64,000 nucleotides of DNA from Prorocentrum cordatum (lineage: Eukaryota > Sar > Dinophyceae > Prorocentrales > Prorocentraceae). The stretch lies in the NCBI GenBank assembly GCA_963575745.1, contig CAUYUJ010017971.1, forward strand, positions 482,894-546,893, in the 5' to 3' direction. A program made the position numbers and the translations under genes. The notes beneath the pieces were generated by a model. The model was given only the letters and a program-made list of their open reading frames with translations, was not told where the DNA came from and did not search any database. Shown here in pieces: positions 43,291-52,398 of this stretch. Each line of letters starts with the position of its first letter. Positions within the stretch are counted from its first letter, which is position 1.

Positions 43291-46200
43291 TGCGCCAGGG
43301 GGGGTTCATAAACATCAGTAAAACTGCCTCGAAAAATCCTCCTAACTCCTGTACCATAGGGGACAAGGGGAGGAGAGTCGAGACGGCAACAGAGGGAGAG
43401 GGAGGCGACTCCTCGATCCGTCCTGCCAAACACAAAAACCACAGCGAACCAGCGGCGGCGGCTCGGCGCGGCAGCGGCACAACGCACGCGCATATACTGC
43501 GCACGCGACACCGCTGGTCCGTCCTGCGGCGGCGCGCCCGCCCCGGCAGTACCGTGATGAGCAGCATCTGGTGGAACAGCTCGAGCAGCGCGGTCGGTGG
43601 CCTGGCGCTGGGCCTCGTCCATGCCCGCTGCCGTGAGGCCCGTGTTGCGGACAGGGCTGACTCCACGCGGGGCCACCGCTGCCGCGGCAGCGGTTGAGGT
43701 GGCGGGGGCTCCGCCCCGACACTGAGGTGAGAGCGGTGAGCCGCCGCCGAAACCCGCCGCAAGGTCCTTGACGCGGTACTTGTTCTTGAACGGGTCGAAG
43801 GTCGGCGCCTCGTCGATGGGGACGACCACGCGGGTGGGCAGCGGCAGCTCGTGGTCCGTGGACGGCGTCGGCTCGAGATCGACCTGGCCAGGTTCGATGG
43901 CGCTGGCACCGAAACGTGGCACCACTTCGGGGGCTCGGCCATCGGTCTGAGCCTCGCGAGGCGGCGAGCTCGTGGAGCTCCCAGGGGCCTTGCGTGAGCT
44001 GTGGCGGCTGCAGGACCTGCTGCGCTGGACGCGCCCGCCCGTGTGGCGGTCGCGTGGCGAGGTCGCTTGGGCGTTAGCGCGCTCGGAGTCCGCCCTGATC
44101 GGGGAGCGGATCGGCGCCGCGCAGGGTGATGGGCTGGGCTGGCGGGAACCGCTTGTGCCGCCCTCCGCCGTGGCTGTGGCCTGGTGAGGGTCGACAGCGT
44201 CGAGGCGGGGGCTGACGTGATGGGCGCTTCCCTCGCTGTGCCGCGGGGAGGCGCTGTGATGCGCCTGGGTGTACGTGAGGACGAGCGGGACAAGCGGCAG
44301 CCTCTCCCGCTCAGGTGGGGCAGGTTTTGCCTGGGCAGGGCGCAGCGCTGCAGCCACGTTTGGCGGGGGCGTGTGCTGGCGCGGTTGCCAAGCACGCACG
44401 TTCGCATCACGCCATCCTTCAGGGCGCCCTGTCCTGCCACGGTTTGTTGCAGCCCCCTGGGCTGAAGCCGCAGGGGTTACTACTGCGGGCTGGTTGCTGG
44501 GGGTGCCGTCATGGCGGCCTGGGTAATTGCCCCAGGCGCGCGTGGACCCTGGCACGGGTGAAGTGGCCCGGGGGGGGGCCTGCACTAGTGCACGCGGGTG
44601 GCCGATGACCGCTGGGTGCACCCTGGCGTGAGGGGCATGGCCGTAGCTGGAGGCGGCTGCTCCAGCCGCCGCGGGCCTGGCGCCAATGAGGCCGCGGTGA
44701 TAGGCGGCGGCCCCGCCGTAGGCCGTGCTGCCGCCTGTCGGGACGCGCGCGGGAGAGCGGTAGCGTGGCGTGCTCGGCTCTCCTGCGTCGCGTTGGTCGC
44801 GCTGCTGCATGCGCTGCTGGTGCTGTTGGCATCGCTGCTGGTCGGCTCTCGAGAGGGGGCGGGTGTCGGGAAGGATGGTGGGCACGTCAGGCCGCTGCCA
44901 GCCCCGATAGACGTGCACGAAGGCGTGGTCTGGGTAGGTCTCCCCTACGGGTGAGTATCGCCGCACATGCTCCGTGTAGTCAATGTTCTGCGGCTCGGAG
45001 ATCGCCGTGATGTTTACAGCTCGCTGGTGCGCTGGTCCATAGAGACAGAAACTACCACGGTTGCTGCGATCGTGGTTTAGCTCGGCTTCGGTCGTGGCAC
45101 GGCTCACCATGGCGTCGCAGAGTCGCATGTCGTAGTCGAGGGCTTGAGGCCCAGGACCACCCTCGGCGTCCCAGTACAGTACCACATCTCGCCAGCGGGT
45201 GCGGGTAGTGTGGATGCGCTCGGCGATCGACTCGCAGACGGTCCTGACCGAGACACGGTCCCTGTACATGTTGGTGATGGCTAGGGAGTAGGGTCGGCGG
45301 ACCGTCTTGTTGAAGGTGAATTCCTCCTTGAGGGCCTGGTGGGGGCCGAAGAGCACGTAGCCTTCCCTCCAGAGAGGTTGGTCGGGGAACGGTTCTTCGG
45401 GCATCCCCGTTCCTGTGAACCCAGGTGGCCGCCTCGTGCCGTCAGGCAGTCCCTGCCTGGGGACGCGCCGCGGCCTCGGTGGAAAGTGCCATTGACCCTG
45501 GTAACCTGCTTGGCCTGGTTGTGGAGACTCCCCCCCGGGGCCTGAAGGCGCTCGGGGGGGTTCCTTGAGGTCGTGGTGGGCTGGCGCGTTGCCGTATTGG
45601 CGGGCAAGGATGTGCGGCGGCATCCCTGAGGCACGGACGTCGAGCAGGCTGTGTGGACTGGGCGGATGGGGGCACCTGCTGGACAGGCAGCATGTGTCGG
45701 AGTCCCTGTTGTCGGTGCTGTATGCACACGTCCAGCTGTTGCAAGAGTAGTCCGTGGACCAGTCCATAAGTGCACGCAGTCCGCTGCGGGCACAGTCTGG
45801 GCACGTAGGTTGGCCCGAGGTGCCGAGCTGCGTGTTGCGGCGAGCCGCACAGTACTGACAGCATTGGAATCGACACTGTAGGCAAGACCAGCGTCCTGGT
45901 AGAGGCGGGAGCGCATGCTCGTTTGTGCCTGGGTCGTCTGGGTGGGGTCGCGGGCGATCCCACAAGGGCCTGACGTCAGCAAACCAGGATTGGCCTGTAG
46001 TGCGGACAACCTCGGCGGGGAGGCGAGCGTCCTCGGCATGGCGCTCGATCCACTGAGGCCCCATGTCCGCTGGTACCATGACCGTGCGCCAGGTGTCGTC
46101 CGCTCTGACGTGGACATGAGTCGGTACCCAGAGCTTTGTAGTGGTGTCGCCGTGGTCGTGGTGGAGGATGACCCAACCGTCACGCCCCGCCACCTCCGGG

Positions 46201-48782
46201 TCGATGACGCGATGACCCATGACGGTCGTCCCCCACGGTAAGTAGGCACCGTCGTGGTGATCACCAGGGTCAAGCCAGACCTGGATGCCAGGGGCATTGA
46301 CACGGGCCCGCACATCGCGGACGTGGTAGGCGAGGACGTGGTAGGCAGTCGGCTCCTCTTCCGTCTCGATGTGCTCCCACGTCTCGATGTCACTGTTGTC
46401 CGAGGTGGAGTTTCCGCCACTCTGCCGTGACGAACGGGAGGCCGATCGCCGTGGGCGGGCTTGACCTCGGGCGAGGGCGGCGGCCGCGCTGATGAGGGAA
46501 GGCGGACGGCGGTCGTCAGCTCCTGATGTCGTCGATGAGCGGTCTGGACTGTGCGCCAGGGCTGCGCCTGACTTGTAAGTGCGCGGTGGGCCAGACGCGG
46601 CCCCAGGGCTGGAGCCGCTGGGGCGCGACTCGCGTGCGTCAGGATGCCCCCGCACGGGGACGGCTAGCAAGCCAGTGTACACCAGGTCGATGAGTGGTTT
46701 CGGGTCCAGCTGGAGCTTGCGAAGCGAGACGCGTGGGCGGGGTTGGTTAGGGTCGTCCCTGGTGGCTGCTTCAGTGTCGTAGTGCTGTTTGGCCCATACT
46801 CGCGCTGCCTCTGGCGAGTATAGTGCCTGCGGCGGTGGCCACGCTGCCGCGATGTCTGGCCTGCGCCTGGTGCTAGCCTCCTGGTCCTTTGCTTCAGCCG
46901 CCTCACGGAGATCTGGATGATCGTAGCCAGCGATGTGGAGGGCGTGCGCACAGTCGCCCATGCCATAGGCATGTGGTAAGGCACGGCACCTGGAGGCAGC
47001 TTCTGGGGGGGCGCACCAGTCCATGCGGATGAGGAGGCTCAGGACGCGAGGGTAAATGAGACGCGCTCCGTGGGCCTCCCCTTTCACGAAGTTGTGCCTG
47101 TTCTCACCGCGCGGTGGTTGGGTGGCCTCGCACATCCAGAGTGCGATGGGTCCCCACGCGAGGGTGTCGTCTTCGAGGCTGTAGGGCGGGTGGGGCGGCA
47201 TTGCGTACCACGCGGCCAGCGAAGGGTGCACGCTCACGTACGTGCGGCCAACGTCGGTGCCAGTTCGACCCTTCGCTTCACGGCGGGGGCCTGGCAAGAG
47301 GTGCCCTCCGCTGGCAGCGAGACGGGCCGCAAGGTCGCCGCGGGTCCCATGCCAGAAGACAGTGGGCGCGTCGGTGGTGGGTTGGCGGAGGTCCCACGTG
47401 AGGTAGGGGAAAATCGTCTCGCCTGAGGTCCCGCCCGAGTCTTCCAGCACCCAAGTGAGGCGGTTCGGGGGCCTCTGCATAATGTCAGTCCACGGCCCCA
47501 GCGCTTGGAGTGTTAGATCATGGGTGAATCGGGGGTGGTCGTGGAGTCGCAGAGCGTCTTTGATGTCCTCTGTAGACACGCCACTGCTACCAAGCGCGAA
47601 GCCGTTTTGGTACAGGGTGTTGAGGATGCTCGTCGGCGGCACGGGGGCCGCTGGGTCTCGCTGGATAGTGTTGCGTAAGTTGCGCGTCGGTGGCTTGAGG
47701 GCTGTGTAGGGTATACCAGGGCCTGAAGGCGCCTGGGGCCTGGCGGGTGATGCATAGCGTGCTCGCCGTCGTGGTGGTTGGGTGTCCGTGTCGGGAGAGG
47801 AACCACGAGCATCAACATGTCGAAAGATGGACCACGGGCTAGCGTGAATGCACTCACGTGTATCCCTTGCCTCGGTGTCGCTGCCGTGAGCTGTGGCATC
47901 TTCCTTAGTCGGTAGGTTACCGTAGGCCGCGCCGCTCTTGGAGCCGTCTCGCGGAGACGGGCTGGTCGATCGTGGTGTGACAGACGAGGCTCGCGATACG
48001 GCGGCCGTAACTTCGACGATGGCGGCGGTGGTGGCGGTGGTGACATCAGCGACTGCGGCGGCGACTACTGCGGCGTAGTGTTCCTGTAGCAGCGGATGTC
48101 GGAGTGAGTGCACGCGCTGGTCCTCGTGTTCGTCGGCAAGCGTGCGCTGCATTGTGTATGTGGCCTCATCACGCGGCCTCCTGCTCGGTTGGCAACAGCG
48201 GAGGCACCACTGGGCCGTGGATGAGTCCAGGGCACGCGCACAGATGCGGGCTCCTACGTGTCCGACGGCTCCTTGAGCGAGGAGTTTGGCGCCGACGATT
48301 AGAAGACCGCACACCACTCCGCCAGTGGCAATAGCCCCGAGTTTGCCGCTGGCCCATTTCAGGACACCCCCGAGGCCGACCCCGACTGCGCTGGCTCCGC
48401 CCGGGACGATATCTCTGAGTTTGACGCTGGTCCACTTGAGAGTAGCCCACAATGCGGACGTGACGTTGTATGCCGTTGTGCGCCGGGATGTAGTGGGCAC
48501 AGATGGGCCTGGTGCCGCCGCTTCACGTCGTCGTCGTTGTCGGTAGCTGGGGTCTCGGCTCGGTGTCGGCAAGTACCCATCGATCTGGTCCTTGTACGGC
48601 ATTGCTATCACGATGGCGTACGTGGCCACAAAGAGGCAGATGAGGCAGCCACAGTGTCGTGATGCCGCAGCGCTGTGCTGGGGCTCGTGGGAACCGCTGG
48701 CATCTGGGTACTCATCATCGATGGGGTCGTTGTCGATGTCGGCCTGCCAGTGGTCAATGACACTGGGGTTGGAGTCAGTCAC
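43257..48782 (-). CDS. LINE-A 1841-aa protein with ART-like and Cys-rich domains
   Basis: The longest intact ORF, of unknown overall role. Layout: hydrophobic segment 44-62; Gly/Ala-rich hydrophobic stretch about 128-175; around 475-530 V-F-W-H-G-T followed by G-R-T-Y-V-S-V-H-P-S and A-A-W-Y-A. This matches the H-G-T and Y-x-x-x..A-x-x-Y spacing of PARP/ADP-ribosyltransferase folds; no acidic third motif is certain. A conserved-looking domain spans 801-905. A cysteine-rich domain at 967-1038 has C-x-x-C, C-C-x-x-C, C-x-x-C and further Cys, probably zinc-binding. A folded-looking region spans about 1135-1300. From about 1305 the tail is Gln-, then Pro/Ala/Arg-rich. In the right copy this C-terminus continues in frame into the endonuclease. 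A gag-like (ORF1) role would be usual for a LINE; an ART-like segment would not. Confidence 0.75.
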   Translation of the reverse strand: MTDSNPSVIDHWQADIDNDPIDDEYPDASGSHEPQHSAAASRHCGCLICLFVATYAIVIAMPYKDQIDGYLPTPSRDPSYRQRRRREAAAPGPSVPTTSRRTTAYNVTSALWATLKWTSVKLRDIVPGGASAVGVGLGGVLKWASGKLGAIATGGVVCGLLIVGAKLLAQGAVGHVGARICARALDSSTAQWCLRCCQPSRRPRDEATYTMQRTLADEHEDQRVHSLRHPLLQEHYAAVVAAAVADVTTATTAAIVEVTAAVSRASSVTPRSTSPSPRDGSKSGAAYGNLPTKEDATAHGSDTEARDTRECIHASPWSIFRHVDARGSSPDTDTQPPRRRARYASPARPQAPSGPGIPYTALKPPTRNLRNTIQRDPAAPVPPTSILNTLYQNGFALGSSGVSTEDIKDALRLHDHPRFTHDLTLQALGPWTDIMQRPPNRLTWVLEDSGGTSGETIFPYLTWDLRQPTTDAPTVFWHGTRGDLAARLAASGGHLLPGPRREAKGRTGTDVGRTYVSVHPSLAAWYAMPPHPPYSLEDDTLAWGPIALWMCEATQPPRGENRHNFVKGEAHGARLIYPRVLSLLIRMDWCAPPEAASRCRALPHAYGMGDCAHALHIAGYDHPDLREAAEAKDQEASTRRRPDIAAAWPPPQALYSPEAARVWAKQHYDTEAATRDDPNQPRPRVSLRKLQLDPKPLIDLVYTGLLAVPVRGHPDARESRPSGSSPGAASGPPRTYKSGAALAHSPDRSSTTSGADDRRPPSLISAAAALARGQARPRRSASRSSRQSGGNSTSDNSDIETWEHIETEEEPTAYHVLAYHVRDVRARVNAPGIQVWLDPGDHHDGAYLPWGTTVMGHRVIDPEVAGRDGWVILHHDHGDTTTKLWVPTHVHVRADDTWRTVMVPADMGPQWIERHAEDARLPAEVVRTTGQSWFADVRPLWDRPRPHPDDPGTNEHALPPLPGRWSCLQCRFQCCQYCAARRNTQLGTSGQPTCPDCARSGLRALMDWSTDYSCNSWTCAYSTDNRDSDTCCLSSRCPHPPSPHSLLDVRASGMPPHILARQYGNAPAHHDLKEPPRAPSGPGGESPQPGQAGYQGQWHFPPRPRRVPRQGLPDGTRRPPGFTGTGMPEEPFPDQPLWREGYVLFGPHQALKEEFTFNKTVRRPYSLAITNMYRDRVSVRTVCESIAERIHTTRTRWRDVVLYWDAEGGPGPQALDYDMRLCDAMVSRATTEAELNHDRSNRGSFCLYGPAHQRAVNITAISEPQNIDYTEHVRRYSPVGETYPDHAFVHVYRGWQRPDVPTILPDTRPLSRADQQRCQQHQQRMQQRDQRDAGEPSTPRYRSPARVPTGGSTAYGGAAAYHRGLIGARPAAAGAAASSYGHAPHARVHPAVIGHPRALVQAPPRATSPVPGSTRAWGNYPGRHDGTPSNQPAVVTPAASAQGAATNRGRTGRPEGWRDANVRAWQPRQHTPPPNVAAALRPAQAKPAPPERERLPLVPLVLTYTQAHHSASPRHSEGSAHHVSPRLDAVDPHQATATAEGGTSGSRQPSPSPCAAPIRSPIRADSERANAQATSPRDRHTGGRVQRSRSCSRHSSRKAPGSSTSSPPREAQTDGRAPEVVPRFGASAIEPGQVDLEPTPSTDHELPLPTRVVVPIDEAPTFDPFKNKYRVKDLAAGFGGGSPLSPQCRGGAPATSTAAAAAVAPRGVSPVRNTGLTAAGMDEAQRQATDRAARAVPPDAAHHGTAGAGAPPQDGPAVSRAQYMRVRCAAAAPSRRRWFAVVFVFGRTDRGVASLSLCCRLDSPPLVPYGTGVRRIFRGSFTDVYEPPLAQCRHVSPILLA
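44454..44476 (-). other. Covarying hairpin in ORF1 tail, left copy
   Basis: Sense arms CCCCTG / CAGGGG. Core C, GGC-TTCA-GCC. Encodes P-A-A-S-A-Q. The right-copy equivalent differs only in the loop (TCCA). Confidence 0.75.
45530..45560 (-). other. Covarying hairpin after Cys-rich domain, left copy
   Basis: Core C, GCC-TTCA-GGC, a pair-swapped version. Arms are C-run plus GAG against CCC plus G-run, with one A-C mismatch. Confidence 0.6.
46596..46627 (-). other. Covarying hairpin before Cys-rich region, left copy
   Basis: Sense arms CGCGCCCCAG / CTGGGGCcGCG. Core C, GGC-TCCA-GCC. Encodes S-G-S-S-P. Confidence 0.75.
47716..47736 (-). other. Covarying hairpin before ART-like segment, left copy
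   Basis: Sense arms CCAGG / CCTGG. Core C, GCC-TTCA-GGC (pair-swapped). Encodes A-P-S-G-P-G. Confidence 0.7.
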
Positions 48783-48857
48783 GTTGACACGGTATACAGA
48801 GGTGTAGGGCGTGGTGCTGCACCTGCGGTCTGGGGATGTCCAGGTCCAGCCAGTGCT

Positions 48858-48882
48858 GCAGCGGGGCTGAAGCCGCCACTGC
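48858..48882 (-). other. Covarying hairpin before the 1841-aa ORF, left copy
   Basis: Sense arms GCAGTGG / CCGCTGC with one G-U pair. Core C, GGC-TTCA-GCC. Encodes S-G-G-F-S-P. Confidence 0.75.
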
Positions 48883-49898
48883 GCGGGCTGGCATGAGCTG
48901 GCGATGCAGTGGCATGGCTTGTCGCGTCGGCGGCAGTGGCAACTTCAGCGTCATTGAGCTGTGCGCTGAGGTCGGCCTGGGTCGAGTTGTTGGGCGGACT
49001 GCTGTGCGACGGGGTGTGCCCTAAGTAGGGTGCGCTGTCACGGTCACGCTGGGTCGTGTCGCCAGGTGGTGTCGTGCCGTCACGATCCTGGGTTTCCATG
49101 TCGTCCTGGCTATCGTCCACATGGACCGAGCCCAGGGATATGTTGCTGCTATCGTCCGACACGTGGAACAAGTCCAGGGGTGTGTTGCTGATGTCGCTGG
49201 CCGCGATGTGCTGGAGCAGCCATGATACGGGGTCGTCTGCGGCCTGATCACCCGTGGCGTGCTGGGCGAGGCCAGCTGGCGGTGGTGGTTAAGCGGTTCC
49301 ATCGGTGCCGCGGCGAGCTCCGCCTCGACAAGCGGCTGCATGTCTGTCGGGTGGTGCAGGATCGCATCAGCGAGGTACGCCAGGGCGTCTTGGTCGGGTG
49401 GGGGAAGGCCTCTTGGTAGTATGGCGTGGGCCCGTGAGAGGTATGGCGGCAAAGGTGCCGTGAAAGCTTCAGGGCCGACAAGCTGGGCACGAGCACCCTG
49501 GTATTCCAGAAGGAGGCCAAAGTAGCGGGTGGAATACTCGCGGCAGCCCTGGATACGAGTGAGGTTGCGGTTTGTGCGCTGTCTGTCGGGGCCCGCTCTA
49601 TACCAGATGTCCTCGCAGATGTCGAACGCGGTGAGCTGGCGCAGGGCGTCGGTTGTCTCCTCAGAGTCCTCCTGGAAAAGGTGATCATACTGTGGCAGAT
49701 GAAGCGTCGCCAGGATGTACGGGACGCAGTCCTCGAGCCATGCCCAGAACACGTCCTGGTGATCCTCACCTGGCGCCCACGCCGCAGCGCGCGGTATGAG
49801 CCGGGCGCGGATCATCATCAGGTGCCAGAAAGCGGGGTCCTCCTCGGGTTCGCCCCTAGCGCACAGGGGGTTAGTGAAACCCGTGGGACTATAGCGGG

Positions 49899-49932
49899 GC
49901 ACGACAGCGGGGCTGAAGCCGCCACTGCGTGC
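49899..49932 (-). other. Covarying hairpin, most 5' site, left copy
   Basis: Sense arms GCACGCAGTGG / CCGCTGtCGTGC with one bulged T and one G-U pair. Core C, GGC-TTCA-GCC. The stem totals 14 pairs. Confidence 0.8.
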
Positions 49933-50538
49933 CTGGCCTGTATCAACGTCCCCGTCAAGGATCTGCTGCACAACGATCGAGGCCACGCTGGGGGTGGACT
50001 GCGGAGCATGTGTCGTAGTTGACGAGGGCGCGGATGCGCTTGCGATGACACCGAGCGATTTTTTGCCGCGCGGACCCGCGGCGGCGGTGCTGTTCACGAT
50101 CGGGTCCAAAATGGTGCAGTGATCGTGCTTGTTGATGCTGTCATCGTTAAGGTAGAAGAAAGTCCCACGTTGAGCGTGTCGCAGGAAAACCTCTCCTCCA
50201 TGCTGGGGCGCACCGCCTGAAGACGGGCGTGCTCCAGCGAGCGAGGGGAGGGCCAGGCTGGAGGCAAGGCGCCACATGATGGCGAGGCCTGGCGGGCGGC
50301 GCGAGCGATGAGCCAAAAGCTGCATGTCAGCACGCATCCTCAGATACCCCTGCATGCTCATGTACATTGCAACTATCACGCCCCCTGCAAGATGACGGGT
50401 GTCCCTACACCAGATAGCTTGCGCGTGCTGCTGCCAAAACTGACATGATATGACAAGAAAGAGATACGACGCGAAGAGGGAAGAGATGCCTCTGAAGGCG
50501 CTTCCTCGGAGGGCTGAGGCAGGCTCTCTGAGGCACCT

Positions 50539-51165
50539 TCAATAGGGTTCCTGGGTGGCCCGACCCTTGTCTTTGCCTTTGTCAGCCCCTGGGGGCCCCG
50601 CCCCTGGGGTGACCTGGCCAGGCTGGTCGATCCACCCGCAGACAGCCACGGGATCGGCAACTGATGCAGCTTCCTCCTTCTTAGTTTCCAGATCGTAGTC
50701 GTGGAGGCTGATACTGGGCTTGTGCGTCTTGCCGTCGTCAGGAGATGCGGGTTCGGCGAGGACAGGGACCTTCCAAAAGGCCGGGTCCAAGGCGATGAAT
50801 TGGGCGTCCGCAGCCTGAAGACGTGCGGACCCAGCTGGTGGGTGTGATGTGTCACCGCCACTGCGCATAGGCTTGCTGCGCTGGTGGTGATCAAGCGTGT
50901 AGCTGATCTGGTTGGCGGCGCACATGCGGAACAAGGCACTGCCGAGCTTCTTCGTGTTGGTCTTGTGCGTGTCGTACGTTGCCTGGAGCTCATCCGCGTT
51001 CAGCTCGGCAAGCCCGTTGAATGCGGCCGTGGGGCGGTCAGGCCCCGCTTGCTTGAAAGCTGCGCTGCAGTCCTGCTTGCGATGGAAGAGAAACCCTTCA
51101 GCAGCAGGACGTGAGTGCGAAGGCTGCTTGGAAGAGCGACGGCGCTCCGGCTTACTGGGGGCCAT
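50539..51165 (-). CDS. LINE-A first ORF, 208 aa, unknown
   Basis: Starts M-A-P-S-K-P-E-R-R-R-S-S-K-Q, a basic N-terminus. The middle is helical, with a D-E-L-Q-A-T-Y-D-T-H-K segment and M-C-A-A-N-Q-I. Then a Ser/Pro linker, F-W-K-V-P-V and a charged tail ending at 50,539. It is the first ORF after the TC-rich leader, so an RNA-binding or structural role is possible, but no domain is recognised. About 160 bp separate it from the next frame (50,379); frame loss there cannot be excluded because the right copy lacks this part. Confidence 0.5.
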   Translation of the reverse strand: MAPSKPERRRSSKQPSHSRPAAEGFLFHRKQDCSAAFKQAGPDRPTAAFNGLAELNADELQATYDTHKTNTKKLGSALFRMCAANQISYTLDHHQRSKPMRSGGDTSHPPAGSARLQAADAQFIALDPAFWKVPVLAEPASPDDGKTHKPSISLHDYDLETKKEEAASVADPVAVCGWIDQPGQVTPGAGPPGADKGKDKGRATQEPY

Positions 51166-51310
51166 TGCTGCGGGCGCTCTGGTGGGGAGAGGTGACGCGA
51201 ATCAGTAGGGCCCTGCTGGGACCCCTCCGGTCTCGCGAGGCCTGGGAGTCTGACTCCGAGGCGGGGCGCTTCGCGTCGCGGCTGCGGTCTGAGTGCTGGG
51301 CACTCTCGAG

Positions 51311-51317
51311 CCGAGAC

Positions 51318-51396
<79 letters not shown>

Positions 51397-51439
51397 TAGA
51401 GAGAGAGAAGAGAAGAGAAGCGAAGAGAAGAGAGAGAGC

Positions 51440-51470
<31 letters not shown>

Positions 51471-51666
51471 GAGAGAGCAGAGAGAGAATAGAGAGAAGAA
51501 GACACAGAGCAAAGACTAATACAGTATCACAAAAAATCGCAAAATAAGAAATAAATAAATTGATAAAAATAAAGAAACACCGGACTTAGAAAATGTTAAC
51601 ACATTACAGATACAAGGGACAGAAACAGGAAGGGAATGCGCAAAGTGCGCGCGCCAGAGATCGAGA

Positions 51667-51719
<53 letters not shown>

Positions 51720-51725
51720 CAAAAA

Positions 51726-51762
<37 letters not shown>

Positions 51763-51900
51763 AGAGAAGGAGGAAAAGAGAGAGAGAGAGAGAGATAAAG
51801 AAAGATAGATAGAGAGAGAGAGAGAGAGAAAACTATATATATATATAGAGATAGAGAGAGAAAGAAAGAGAGAGAGAGAGAGAGAGAGATCGGACAAGTA
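51311..51900. repeat. GA dinucleotide tracts (TC-rich leader in LINE-A sense)
   Basis: GA runs at about 51,318-51,500 and 51,663-51,890 with an AT-rich piece between. In LINE-A sense this is TC-rich sequence immediately 5' of the first ORF. The Ser/Leu-rich open frames are artefacts. Confidence 0.85.
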
Positions 51901-52001
51901 GGCGGACCAGGGTCCGTCCGCGAGGCGCACTGCGGTGCGACAACTCGCATGCACTATTTGCGGCGGTGCAGCCTTTAGATACGAGGGCGGGCAACATTTT
52001 T

Positions 52002-52149
<148 letters not shown>

Positions 52150-52398
52150 CCCCGGCGCAGTGCGACAGACGCTACAGACGGCGGACAGACGATGATGATC
52201 TCACCTGTCAGACCGCGTGAGGAAATAGGCCCCAACAAGAAAGGCGACGTGCTGACACGTGGCTAGGCGGCTTGGCAGACCGCCAGTTGGGCGCCTGGCC
52301 GCTAAGCGGCGCGCAGTGACGGGGCACCCCCCGCCCCCACGCCCTGACACCGTGGACGCGGAGCCACGCGTACACACGGGCAGGCAGAAAGGAGGAGA

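Larger units (their letters stand above)
48779..50379 (-). pseudogene. LINE-A second region, about 450 aa, one frameshift
   Basis: Frame 49,021-50,379 begins M-I-V-A-M-Y-M-S-M-Q. It has a mixed helical domain with W-A-W-L-E-D-C-V-P-Y, Y-D-H-L-F-Q-E-D and R-Y-F-G-L-L-L-E-Y, then loses frame near 49,270. The protein evidently continues in frame 48,779-49,171 (F-H-V-S-D-D-S-S-N then a Ser/Thr/Asp-rich linker ending in S-G-G-F-S-P). It stops at 48,779, abutting the ATG of the 1841-aa ORF. No family is recognised. Two hairpin sites bound it (49,899 and 48,858). Confidence 0.5.
40980..51310 (-). mobile_element. LINE-A, left copy (3' end lost in gap)
   Basis: A giant non-LTR retrotransposon copy on the minus strand. 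Sense order: GA/TC-rich leader, 208-aa ORF (51,165-50,539), a 450-aa region (50,379-48,779, one frameshift), the 1841-aa ORF (48,782-43,257), endonuclease (43,290-42,197, one frameshift), and the N-terminal half of the RT (42,419 to the gap). It matches the right copy almost base for base from the gap edge (equals about 55,992) to 48,990 (equals 64,000). Eight covarying hairpins lie within it. Confidence 0.85.

Noticed and set aside
43223-44440. 405-aa frame overlapping the 1841-aa ORF
   Set aside because: A shadow in another frame of the same strand, Arg/Pro/Ser-rich, as expected from GC-rich coding DNA.
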